Below, piece after piece: positions 1-6,542 of a DNA stretch of 8,483 nt; position 1 is the first letter of the stretch, and the number at the start of each line of letters is the position of its first letter. Origin of the DNA: an uncultured Ruminococcus sp. (lineage in GTDB: Bacteria; Bacillota; Clostridia; Lachnospirales; Lachnospiraceae); the NCBI GenBank assembly GCA_900541505.1, contig UQKK01000066.1:1-8483 (forward strand). The letters run 5' to 3'. The position numbers and the translations under genes were made by a program. The notes beneath the pieces were generated by a model. The model saw nothing but the letters and a program-made list of their open reading frames with translations. It ran no database searches and was not told where the DNA came from.

Positions 1-2
1 CC

Positions 3-51
3 GTTTCTCTGTTGAGAAACTCCAACGTACTCAACAGGGTCTATCCGACCC
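3..51. repeat. Cluster of short inverted repeats at the left edge
   Basis: Three short dyads are seen. GTTTCTC (3-9) pairs with GAGAAAC (14-20). TGTTGAG (10-16) pairs with CTCAACA (30-36), which excludes the first. GGGTC (37-41) pairs with GACCC (47-51). No gene can be assigned. A plus-strand frame is open from the window edge (base 2) to a TGA at 83-85 and could be the last 27 codons of an upstream gene, but I do not recognise the peptide. The structured, non-coding character may belong to a mobile-element end, which is a guess. Confidence 0.35.
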
Positions 52-55
52 GCAA

Positions 56-100
56 CAAAAAGGATATCCTTCAAGTCCTTTATGACTTTTAGGATATCCT
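56..100 (-). terminator. Likely rho-independent terminator of the leftward operon
   Basis: Read on the minus strand, a large dyad centred at 80.5 is followed at once by a T-tract (the complement of 56-60). The outer arms are AGGATATCCT at 91-100 and 61-70. The inner arms are AAGTC (73-77) and GACTT (84-88), separated by a 2x2 internal loop and closed by a 6-nt loop. It lies about 70 bp past the thiolase stop codon, where the operon would end. The stem is AT-rich and each outer arm is itself a palindrome, so a protein-binding role is an alternative. Confidence 0.5.
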
Positions 101-103
101 ATA

Positions 104-167
104 TATGACATTTGCACACTAAATGTTTAATACTGTTCTAACCCCCATAGAACTAACTATGACATTT
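104..167. repeat. Direct repeat TATGACATTT (two copies) flanking a small hairpin
   Basis: TATGACATTT occurs at 104-113 and again at 158-167, 54 bp apart. Between them GTTCTA (135-140) and TAGAAC (148-153) form a 6-bp stem around a C-rich 7-nt loop. Repeated boxes next to dyads are known at the ends of some insertion sequences, such as the multiple repeats at IS21-type ends, but no transposase is in the window. The thiolase stop codon (172-174) is only a few bases away. Confidence 0.4.
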
Positions 168-171
168 CTGC

Positions 172-1353
172 TCATTCGCATTTTGTAAAATACATGGAGA
201 TTCCCTGACCCCCTCCAATACACATACTAATCATGGCATCTTTCTTCTCGCTTCTCATCAGCTCATACAATACCTTTACTGTGAGGATTGCTCCTGTAGC
301 TCCGATTGGATGTCCGATAGAGATACCCCCGCCATATATATTCACCTTTGCCGGGTCTAAGCCTAAATCTCTTCTGACAGCATATGCCTGGCTGGCAAAT
401 GCTTCGTTTATTTCAAACATATCAATTTCCTTTAAATTAATCCCCAATTTCTCCGCGAGTTTTTCGCTGGAAAATTTGGGCGTATATCCCATCAACTCTG
501 CATCAAAACCAGCAATTGCATAGCCTTCTATTTTCAGTTTCGGAACTACTCCTAATTCCTCCGCTTTGTCTTTCGCCATTACAACCACAGCAGCCGCTCC
601 ATCGTTTAAACTTGAAGAATTTCCTGCTGTTACTGTTCCGTCTTTGACAAAACACGGTTTTAATTTTGCAAGCTTCTCTATGGTCTGACCATCTCTCGGG
701 CCCTCATCAGTATCAAAAATTGTTACGTTTCCTTTCCTGTCTTTTAATTCCACGGGCAGAATCTCGTCTTTAAACTTTCCTTCTTTAATAGCCATGCAAG
801 CACGGCGGTGACTTTCCAATGCAAATTCGTCCTGCTCTTCTCTCGACACGTGATACTTTTCTGCCACGTTTTCTGCCGTAACACCATTATGATTACCATC
901 AAGAGGCCATGTGAGAATATCAATCACTCCGTCTTCAAATACTTTGTGTCCCATTCTCGCACCCCAGCGGGCATCTTTCACATAATATGGAAGCTGCGAA
1001 ATACTTTCTGCACCTCCAGCCACTACTACATCTGCCTGCCCTGTCTGAATCTCCATCACTGCTTCCGCGACAGACTGTAAACTGGAGCCGCATTGCCGAT
1101 TTACCGAATACGCTGTTGTCTCTTTAGGTAAACCTGCTTTAAGACTTATCGCCCTTGCTACGAATCCATTTTCGGCAATTTCTCCAACCTGCCCAATCAC
1201 CACTTCATCTACATCTGATGGTTTGATTCCCGCACGGTTCACCGCTTCTTTTACTACTAAAGCTCCCATATCAATAGCAGAAATATTTTTTAAGCTCCCT
1301 CCAAAATTTCCTACTGGCAGTCTTACACCGCTGACAATTACTACTTCTCTCAT
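172..1353 (-). CDS. Thiolase, acetyl-CoA C-acetyltransferase type
   Basis: A complete 393-residue biosynthetic/degradative thiolase, the family's usual length. It catalyses reversible CoA-dependent cleavage of a 3-ketoacyl-CoA (typically acetoacetyl-CoA to two acetyl-CoA) in the cytoplasm. The catalytic residues are visible: nucleophilic Cys88 in NRQCGSS, the NEAF motif at 316-319, His348 in GHPIGATGA, and Cys378 in CIGGGQG. I chose the ATG at 1353 because AGAAGGAG lies 7 nt upstream and the protein then starts in the normal place (MREVVIVSG). An in-frame ATG at 1395, overlapping the hbd stop, would add a basic 14-residue tail and has no ribosome site. It is the last gene of the operon, 38 nt after hbd. 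Odd points: Ser90 where CGSG usually has Gly, NSSSLNDG (245-252) instead of the common NASG(I/L)NDG, and Tyr340 before GGG instead of the usual Asn. The family is near certain; the acyl substrate is not. Confidence 0.95.
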   Translation of the reverse strand: MREVVIVSGVRLPVGNFGGSLKNISAIDMGALVVKEAVNRAGIKPSDVDEVVIGQVGEIAENGFVARAISLKAGLPKETTAYSVNRQCGSSLQSVAEAVMEIQTGQADVVVAGGAESISQLPYYVKDARWGARMGHKVFEDGVIDILTWPLDGNHNGVTAENVAEKYHVSREEQDEFALESHRRACMAIKEGKFKDEILPVELKDRKGNVTIFDTDEGPRDGQTIEKLAKLKPCFVKDGTVTAGNSSSLNDGAAAVVVMAKDKAEELGVVPKLKIEGYAIAGFDAELMGYTPKFSSEKLAEKLGINLKEIDMFEINEAFASQAYAVRRDLGLDPAKVNIYGGGISIGHPIGATGAILTVKVLYELMRSEKKDAMISMCIGGGQGISMYFTKCE

Positions 1354-1391
1354 ATTTTTTCTCCTTCTAAATTTATTTTTATTACTCTTTA

Positions 1392-2234
1392 TCATTTTTC
1401 ATATTTATAAAATCCCTGACCGCTCTTTCTCCCCAAATGTCCGGCTTTTACCATTGTCTCAAGAAGAGGGCACGGTCTGTATTTACTGTCATGAAAGCCA
1501 TTATACAGCCCTGTCATGGTTGCCAGCATTACATCCACTCCCACAAAATCCGTCAGCTCTAACGGTCCCATCGGATGGTTAGCCCCTAATTTCATCGCAT
1601 TGTCCACATCCTCCGGCTTACAGCCTTCCATTACCATAAAAGCCGCCTCATTCTGCATTGGAACTAAAATGCGGTTTACAATAAACCCCGGATATTCCGG
1701 AGCATCCACCACAGTTTTACCGAGACTGAGCGCAAATTCTTTTACTTTATTATAAGTATCTTCATCTGTCGCAATCCCCCGTATCAGTTCTGCCAATTTC
1801 ATCACCGGTGCCGGATAAAAGAAATGCACACCCATTACCTTATGAGGACGTTTCGTTGCCGCCGCAATTTCCGAAATGCTTAGACCAGACGTATTAGACA
1901 CAAGTATCGCTTCAGTATCTGCCGCTTCATCAAGCTGCTCAAATACTGATTTCTTTAAGTCTATTTTTTCTGGGACAGCTTCCACAATTATCTCCGCACC
2001 TTTTACGTCCTCCATCCGGCTGCTATACGCAATTCTTGAAACAATCTCTTCTTTCTCTTCTTCTGTCATTTTCCCTTTCGCTATTTTCTTTGCAAAAAGT
2101 TTCTCAATATTTGCTTTCGCCTTATCTACTGCCGGTTTAAACACATCGATATTCGTCACCTCATATCCTGCCTGGGCGCATGTCTGCGCAATCCCTGCTC
2201 CCATCAGACCGGCTCCGATCACCGCAATCTTCAT
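1392..2234 (-). CDS. hbd: 3-hydroxybutyryl-CoA dehydrogenase family protein (Hbd)
   Basis: A 280-residue single-function 3-hydroxyacyl-CoA dehydrogenase, the same size as clostridial Hbd. The family interconverts (S)-3-hydroxyacyl-CoA and 3-ketoacyl-CoA. The Rossmann loop GAGLMG is at 7-12, and Asp30 at the end of the second strand favours NAD(H). Catalytic-site residues align as Ser116, His137, Glu149 and Asn187 (VNRIL). The C-terminal domain carries KLGANHPMGPLEL (215-227) and GRKSGQGFY (268-276). The start at 2234 has AGGAGGAGG just upstream; an in-frame ATG at 2255 would put that ribosome site inside the gene. It lies 24 nt after the SDR gene. Odd points: the near-invariant HFFNP motif reads HFFYP (Tyr140), and the usual G/A-D-L-I-G stretch reads TDFVG (228-232), so a related but different 3-hydroxyacyl-CoA may be the true substrate. 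Confidence 0.93.
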   Translation of the reverse strand: MKIAVIGAGLMGAGIAQTCAQAGYEVTNIDVFKPAVDKAKANIEKLFAKKIAKGKMTEEEKEEIVSRIAYSSRMEDVKGAEIIVEAVPEKIDLKKSVFEQLDEAADTEAILVSNTSGLSISEIAAATKRPHKVMGVHFFYPAPVMKLAELIRGIATDEDTYNKVKEFALSLGKTVVDAPEYPGFIVNRILVPMQNEAAFMVMEGCKPEDVDNAMKLGANHPMGPLELTDFVGVDVMLATMTGLYNGFHDSKYRPCPLLETMVKAGHLGRKSGQGFYKYEK

Positions 2235-2258
2235 ATGCCTCCTCCTGTTCCGCATGCT

Positions 2259-3002
2259 CTAAACAATCATTCCTCCGCCTACATTAATCACTTCCGAGGT
2301 GATATACGCCGCTTCATCAGACGCAAGAAACGCGACCATATTTCCCACATCCGCAGGTTTGCCCGCATAGCCGGCAGGAATTCTCTGCATCATACTCTCC
2401 CATGCCGCACCATCGTTTACTTCCTTTAACTTCAATGTCATATCCGTCTCAATAAATCCAGGACATATCACATTGCATGTTATACCTTTTCTGGCATTTT
2501 CTCTGGCCGCGGTTTTTGTCAGTCCCACAACGCCCGCCTTAGCTGCCGCATAGTTTGCCTGTCCGATATTCCCCAGCCAGCTTCCAGAGGAGATATTGAC
2601 AATACGTCCATATCCCTTTCCACGCATATATTTTACCGCTTCCTGCGTTCCATAAAACGTTCCCGTCAAATCCACATCAATAACTGTATTCCAATTCTCA
2701 ACCGACATTTTATGCAGCATACCGTCCCGATTAATTCCAGCATTATTCACCATAATATCCAACGTCCCATATGTATCAAGAGCAAACTGTATCATTGCCT
2801 GTACTTCATCCTGATGAGCCATATTGACTGTAAAAGCGGACGCTTCTCCTCCGGCTTTCTTAATCAGTTCTACTGTTTCTTCTGCAGGCATCATATCCGC
2901 CGCAACTACCTTTGCTCCTTCTTCTGCCAGTTTAACAGCGATTCCCCTTCCTAAACCTCTGCCTGCACCTGTTACAATTGCTACTTTTTCTTTCAGTCTC
3001 AT
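2259..3002 (-). CDS. Short-chain dehydrogenase/reductase, FabG/PhaB-like
   Basis: A 247-residue classical SDR with the length and numbering of E. coli FabG. It has the cofactor motif TGAGRGLG (11-18), NNAG (86-89), and catalytic Ser138, Tyr151 and Lys155, then PGFIETDM (181-188) and a C-terminal GG. Asp36 at the end of the second strand suggests NAD(H) rather than NADP(H). FabG/PhaB relatives act on (R)-3-hydroxyacyl thioesters. Beside an Hbd (S-specific family), a CoA-transferase and a thiolase, (R)-3-hydroxyacyl-CoA oxidation or acetoacetyl-CoA reduction is the best guess. The fourth catalytic residue, usually Asn in a VNLTG motif, is Asp111 here (DVDLTG). GGAGGT lies 9 nt before the ATG, and the gene follows the CoA-transferase by 23 nt. 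SDR specificity is hard to read from sequence, so another hydroxy substrate is possible. Confidence 0.9.
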   Translation of the reverse strand: MRLKEKVAIVTGAGRGLGRGIAVKLAEEGAKVVAADMMPAEETVELIKKAGGEASAFTVNMAHQDEVQAMIQFALDTYGTLDIMVNNAGINRDGMLHKMSVENWNTVIDVDLTGTFYGTQEAVKYMRGKGYGRIVNISSGSWLGNIGQANYAAAKAGVVGLTKTAARENARKGITCNVICPGFIETDMTLKLKEVNDGAAWESMMQRIPAGYAGKPADVGNMVAFLASDEAAYITSEVINVGGGMIV

Positions 3003-3025
3003 CTTTCTTTACCTCCGCTTATTTT

Positions 3026-4615
3026 TTATATATTTGATTTTTCTAAAATCCATTCTTTCATTCCGACTGTGCCCTCATTAAACAGCCGTTCATCCATAAC
3101 CTTTAAATCTTTACTGATGATTGGCTCAAAATCCATCAAGCCGAGCACTTGCGATTTCAAATCAATCCCCGGTGCAATCTCCATCAGCATGACACCTTCT
3201 TTCACCAGTTTAAACACAGCACGTTCTGTCACAATATACACTTCCTGGTTCTTCTCTCTGGATATTTTCCCGTTAAAAGAATATTGAGCCACCCGGGATA
3301 CCATTTTTCGTATCTTGCCTTCTTTTATTATGGTAAGTTTGTGGTCGGCAAAACCGAATTCGCATCCGCTGGCTGTGAATGTACCGCAGAACACGACTTT
3401 CTTGGCATTTTGGGTAATATCGATAAAACCGCCGCAGCCTGTACATCTTGGTCCCATCTTTGTCGCATTGACATTTCCCTCTCCATCCAATTCTCCGAAG
3501 CCCATAAATGTCACATCTACCCCTGCTCCATTGTAATAATCCATCTGTTCATGGTGTCCAATCATGGCATACAGATTTTGTCCAATTCCAAAGTCGATTC
3601 CTCCTGCCTGCACGCCTCCATATATCCCGGACTCTACAGTTATCATAATATCGTCATTGATTCCCTCTTCATTGCTGATATTGCCAATCACATCATTGGG
3701 AATCCCAGTTCCCAGATTTACCACGCACCCCGCATATACCTCTTCAAGCGCTCTTCTGCCTATAAATTTTCTGACACTCATGGGAAGCGGCTCTATCGCT
3801 GTCTGCGGGACCCGCGCCTGACCGGAATAAGATGGGTCAAAAATCCAGGAGGATGTCTGCCTGTGATCCACATCAGGATTCTCACACACCACAATACCAT
3901 CGATAAACACTCCGGGTACAGTGACGGATTTCGGATTCAACGTTCCCGTTTGCACCACCCTCTTTACCTGTGCAATCACTTTTCCGCCAAACCGTTTGGC
4001 AGCCAGAACACCTGCCAGCACCTCTAACTTCATCGCTTCCTCATCAGTTGTAAGGTTTCCCATCTCATCACATTCTGTACCGCGAATCAGGCAAATATCA
4101 ATGGGTATCTGTTTATAAAACATGTATTCATCTCCGTGGTAATCCATAATTTCCACGATATCTTTCAATGCCTTAGTACGTTCGTTCATTTTCCCACCCT
4201 CATAGCGAGGGTCCACAAAGGTTCCCAAGCCTACTTTTGACATCTTTCCGGGAAGACCACATGCCATGCTCCTGTATAACTGCGCAATCTGTCCCTGCGG
4301 CAGACAGTATGCCTCCACTTTATTATTCGCAATCATCTCCATCCATTTAGGCTGCAGTCCCCAATGTGAACCAATAATCCTTGTCACCATTCCTTCGTGT
4401 GCAAAATGTTGTATTCCATCCTTCCTATCACTCTGCCCGCAAGAATGAAGCAGCGTAAGATTTGACGGATGTCCCGTCTGCAAAAAAGAACTCTCAATTT
4501 CTTTCAGGACCGCTTCACTTGCACTGATAAGCGTCATACCAATGGGGCATACCGTCATATTATCGTGAATAAATCCAGCTGCCTCCTTTGCTGTAATAAA
4601 ATTTGCTTTTAACAT
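3026..4615 (-). CDS. Family I acyl-CoA/propionate-type CoA-transferase (fused alpha-beta)
   Basis: A 529-residue two-domain CoA-transferase, like the propionate CoA-transferase/YdiF group (about 520-530 residues) in which alpha and beta subunits are fused. It moves CoA between a donor such as acetyl-CoA and a short-chain carboxylate through a glutamyl-CoA intermediate. The nucleophile is best assigned as Glu328 in ITVESGIYGG. The second domain starts around residue 285, with the glycine-rich NLGTGIPNDV at 300-309. GCGGFIDITQNAKKVVFCG (393-411) and GTFTASG are family-typical. The ATG begins on the base right after the ligase TAA, and its GGAGG site lies within the last ligase codons, so translation is probably coupled. 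Acetate, propionate, butyrate, 3-hydroxybutyrate and acetoacetate are all possible acceptors; sequence alone does not choose. Confidence 0.92.
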   Translation of the reverse strand: MLKANFITAKEAAGFIHDNMTVCPIGMTLISASEAVLKEIESSFLQTGHPSNLTLLHSCGQSDRKDGIQHFAHEGMVTRIIGSHWGLQPKWMEMIANNKVEAYCLPQGQIAQLYRSMACGLPGKMSKVGLGTFVDPRYEGGKMNERTKALKDIVEIMDYHGDEYMFYKQIPIDICLIRGTECDEMGNLTTDEEAMKLEVLAGVLAAKRFGGKVIAQVKRVVQTGTLNPKSVTVPGVFIDGIVVCENPDVDHRQTSSWIFDPSYSGQARVPQTAIEPLPMSVRKFIGRRALEEVYAGCVVNLGTGIPNDVIGNISNEEGINDDIMITVESGIYGGVQAGGIDFGIGQNLYAMIGHHEQMDYYNGAGVDVTFMGFGELDGEGNVNATKMGPRCTGCGGFIDITQNAKKVVFCGTFTASGCEFGFADHKLTIIKEGKIRKMVSRVAQYSFNGKISREKNQEVYIVTERAVFKLVKEGVMLMEIAPGIDLKSQVLGLMDFEPIISKDLKVMDERLFNEGTVGMKEWILEKSNI

Positions 4616-6244
4616 TTAGTTTTCCTCCATTAATATTTTTTTTATTTTTATCTTGTCAGTTTTACCATTCGGTGTCTGCGGTATCTCCCCTACTATCTTT
4701 ATTTTCACTGGTATCTTATATTTTGCTATTCGCTGTTTCAAATAGGCTTTTATATCATCTTCTGTCAAGGTATATCCTTCCGATTGCTGCACAATTGCCG
4801 CTGCCACTTCCCCATATAATTCATCCGGTACGCCAACCACTGCATTATCCTGTACACCTTCTATAGCGGCTATCTCATTTTCAACATCGTAACACCATAT
4901 CTTTTCACCGCCGCGGTTAATCATGTTTTTCTTTCTATCCACTACATACAAATATCCACTTGAATTAAAATACCCCAAATCACCTGTGTAGAGCCACCCG
5001 TCTTCCAGCGTATCCGGCTTCTGTTTATAATAACAATCCAGAACAACCGCACCGCTTACAGCGATTTCTCCCACTTTTCCACAGGGAACCTCCTTCCTTT
5101 CTTCGTCCACAATCTTGAATTTGGTTCCCGGCACTGGCAGACCCGATGAGCCAATATAGATACTGCTCGCCGCATCATCTGGAAATACAGTTGCCGGAGA
5201 GGTTGTTTCTGTAAGTCCGTATACCGTGTGAAATCTTGACTGAGGAAGCCACTCGTGCAGCTGCAGCAATTTTTCTCTCGGCATATTGCTGCTGCCACAG
5301 GCAAATGATTTTAATGTTGGGATTTCTGGTTCTTCTTTTCTATTTTGGATGAGCAGGTTGAAAACTGTAGGTGAGGCATGAATGAAAGTAAAACCATATT
5401 TTACCGCCTCCTTAAGCACTCTCTCCGCCTCGAAAAACTTGTGAATATGCAGAGTTCCTCCCGCATGGATGAAAACTCCCAGTAATGCCACAAGACCCGT
5501 GATATGGTAAATGGGTGTTGCTATCACCGAAATATCTCTCTTTGTGATAGAGAGTGTTCTTCGATAGACCTCCACAGCATGCATCACATTATAGTTTTTC
5601 AAAACAACACCTTTGCTTTCGGAGGTAGTGCCAGACGTAAACATGATAATTGCTGTAGCATCTTCATCTCCCCCGCCAAACTGTTTTGTCCGCTGTATAT
5701 CTTGCGCCGGATTTGTCCATCCTTGAAAAGCTTCAAGGAATCCATATTGTTCTCCGATTCCTCTAACAGTGAGAAGTGACTCCTCATTGTATATATCGCA
5801 AAACCATTCGCTAAAATTCTCATCACATATCAAAAGACTAATTTCTGCCCGTTTAGCCAAAGAATGTACTTCTGCCTGTTTAAACTTGCTAGGTAAGGGA
5901 ACCGTTACTGCCCCCAATTTTAAAAGTGCTAAAAAAGAAATACAAAACTCTGCGCAGTTATACATAAGCAAACCTACATGCGTTCCTTTTCTGACAGACT
6001 TAACACAATATAAAAAAGCAGCCAGTTCGTCTACCCGTTCCAGAAACTCCTGATAACTATATTGCCTTTTTCTGTCATCATACAGTAGTATTTCTCTCGG
6101 TCCTTTCTGCGCAGATTGCTTCAGGGCTTCATATAAATTTACCGGCAATCCCGGGAAAGTATAGATTTCTTTATTATCTGAAATCCTTTTACATATCATA
6201 TCCCTGGTTATTTCCTGGTCCCAAAGATAATTTCCTTCTACCAT
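4616..6244 (-). CDS. AMP-forming acyl-CoA synthetase (class I adenylate-forming)
   Basis: A 542-residue ANL-superfamily acid:CoA ligase and the first gene of the leftward operon. It activates a carboxylic acid through an acyl-AMP, then forms the CoA thioester. The phosphate loop TSGTTSESKG is at 203-212, VYGLTET at 341-347, YTGDLGYF at 419-426 with the ribose-binding Asp422, the hinge region DRKKN at 436-440, and the C-terminal catalytic Lys528 in PNGKTDK. The full domain order and length argue for an active enzyme. The A8 loop reads GGEKIWCYDVE (445-455), less common than GGEKISP/GGENIYP. The start at 6244 has GGAGG 6 nt upstream; an in-frame ATG at 6280 would add 12 residues and lacks a ribosome site. 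Substrate cannot be fixed: benzoate-, fatty-acid- and carnitine-type ligases share these motifs. Context suggests a short hydroxy-, keto- or branched acid. Confidence 0.92.
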   Translation of the reverse strand: MVEGNYLWDQEITRDMICKRISDNKEIYTFPGLPVNLYEALKQSAQKGPREILLYDDRKRQYSYQEFLERVDELAAFLYCVKSVRKGTHVGLLMYNCAEFCISFLALLKLGAVTVPLPSKFKQAEVHSLAKRAEISLLICDENFSEWFCDIYNEESLLTVRGIGEQYGFLEAFQGWTNPAQDIQRTKQFGGGDEDATAIIMFTSGTTSESKGVVLKNYNVMHAVEVYRRTLSITKRDISVIATPIYHITGLVALLGVFIHAGGTLHIHKFFEAERVLKEAVKYGFTFIHASPTVFNLLIQNRKEEPEIPTLKSFACGSSNMPREKLLQLHEWLPQSRFHTVYGLTETTSPATVFPDDAASSIYIGSSGLPVPGTKFKIVDEERKEVPCGKVGEIAVSGAVVLDCYYKQKPDTLEDGWLYTGDLGYFNSSGYLYVVDRKKNMINRGGEKIWCYDVENEIAAIEGVQDNAVVGVPDELYGEVAAAIVQQSEGYTLTEDDIKAYLKQRIAKYKIPVKIKIVGEIPQTPNGKTDKIKIKKILMEEN

Positions 6245-6279
6245 TCTATTCCTCCCTCTGCGCACACCACACACTGACA

Positions 6280-6291
6280 AAATTGCAATTT
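6280..6291. promoter_or_regulatory. Perfect 12-bp palindrome in the leader of the leftward operon
   Basis: AAATTGCAATTT reads the same on both strands. It directly abuts the cre-like site at 6292-6306 and lies inside the predicted untranslated leader, about 35 bp before the ligase ATG. It may be an operator for a pathway-specific dimeric regulator, but AT-rich palindromes of this size also arise by chance. Confidence 0.3.
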
Positions 6292-6306
6292 ACGCAAACG
6301 TTTTCT
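6292..6306. promoter_or_regulatory. cre-like site (CcpA operator) at the leftward start point
   Basis: ACGCAAACGTTTTCT matches the consensus WTGNAANCGNWNNCW at 9 of its 10 specified positions; only the T in position 2 is C. It sits from about +3 to +17 of the leftward transcript, a position where CcpA represses by blocking initiation or early elongation. CcpA-type control of carbon catabolic operons is well established in Firmicutes; binding here is inferred. Confidence 0.55.
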
Positions 6307-6315
6307 CTGTTTTTC

Positions 6316-6344
6316 ATAATATCAAACGTGTTTTCGTAAGTCAA
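6316..6344 (-). promoter_or_regulatory. Sigma-A promoter of the catabolic operon
   Basis: On the minus strand, TTGACT (6344-6339) and TATTAT (6321-6316) are separated by exactly 17 bp. TG lies one base before the -10, giving an extended -10 (TGATATTAT). Transcription should start near 6309, leaving a leader of about 65 nt before the ligase ATG. A weaker upstream alternative is TTGTAA (6491-6486) and TATAAT (6467-6462) with 18-bp spacing. Confidence 0.7.
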
Positions 6345-6379
6345 TGCACATTTTCTCTATTTATCGCCTCTATTTTTTA

Positions 6380-6480
6380 GGCACTTTGCATATAAGCCAC
6401 TTTTTTATCCTCTCGCCCGTTTTTATAAGTTTTGCATATATTTTTTCTTATAATTTTGTATATTATATATAATTTGCTCT
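6380..6480. promoter_or_regulatory. AT-rich centre of the divergent region with direct repeats
   Basis: No gene is seen between 6345 and 6498. TTTGCATATA occurs at 6385-6394 and 6431-6440 (46 bp apart), and GGCACTTT (6380-6387) is nearly repeated as GCCACTTT (6396-6403). The rest, especially 6401-6475, is T- and AT-rich and could act as UP-element or bent DNA for both promoters. The repeats may be binding sites for a regulator encoded elsewhere. Confidence 0.35.
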
Positions 6481-6498
6481 TATTTTTACAATTTTGTG

Positions 6499-6527
6499 TT
6501 GTCTTCTTCAACTCTTTGTGATATTAT
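6499..6527 (+). promoter_or_regulatory. Sigma-A promoter of the transporter unit
   Basis: TTGTCT (6499-6504) and TATTAT (6522-6527) are 17 bp apart, with an extended -10 TG at 6519-6520. The predicted start point is near 6534, leaving a leader of about 100 nt that holds two cre-like boxes and a strong dyad. A second TATTAT at 6603-6608 has only a poor -35 and is less likely. Confidence 0.6.
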
Positions 6528-6542
6528 CCATTCAAGAAGTCA

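Noticed and set aside
1354..1395. Upstream in-frame ATG for the thiolase overlapping the hbd stop (ATGA)
   Set aside because: No ribosome site precedes it, and the extra 14 residues are a Lys/Arg/Asn-rich tail absent from the family; the ATG at 1353 has AGAAGGAG.
172..2234. Butyrate synthesis operon (thl-hbd)
   Set aside because: The usual crotonase, butyryl-CoA dehydrogenase and EtfAB genes are missing, and the ligase, CoA-transferase and divergent symporter point to uptake and use of an acid.
3149..4027. Long open frame on the plus strand inside the CoA-transferase gene
   Set aside because: It is antisense to a strongly recognisable CoA-transferase and gives a His/Cys/Ile-rich peptide with no known motif.
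172..6244. Bile-acid-inducible (bai-like) operon, because of the ligase, SDR, CoA-transferase and transporter combination
   Set aside because: The CoA-transferase is the family I glutamyl type, not the family III type of bai operons, and thiolase plus Hbd are not bai genes; no flavin enzyme or dehydratase is present.
172..6244. Phloroglucinol-type degradation cluster (SDR plus Hbd-like dehydrogenase plus thiolase)
   Set aside because: No cyclohydrolase or beta-keto acid cleavage enzyme is in the window. It remains possible only if such genes lie outside.
6245..6280. Upstream in-frame ATG for the acyl-CoA synthetase
   Set aside because: It would place the GGGAGG ribosome site of the 6244 start inside the coding region and has none of its own.
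6376..6400. GGCAC/TTGCA and TGGC/TGCA patterns resembling a sigma-54 promoter
   Set aside because: The GG-to-GC distance is wrong on both strands: sigma-54 needs 10 nt between the GG and GC pairs.
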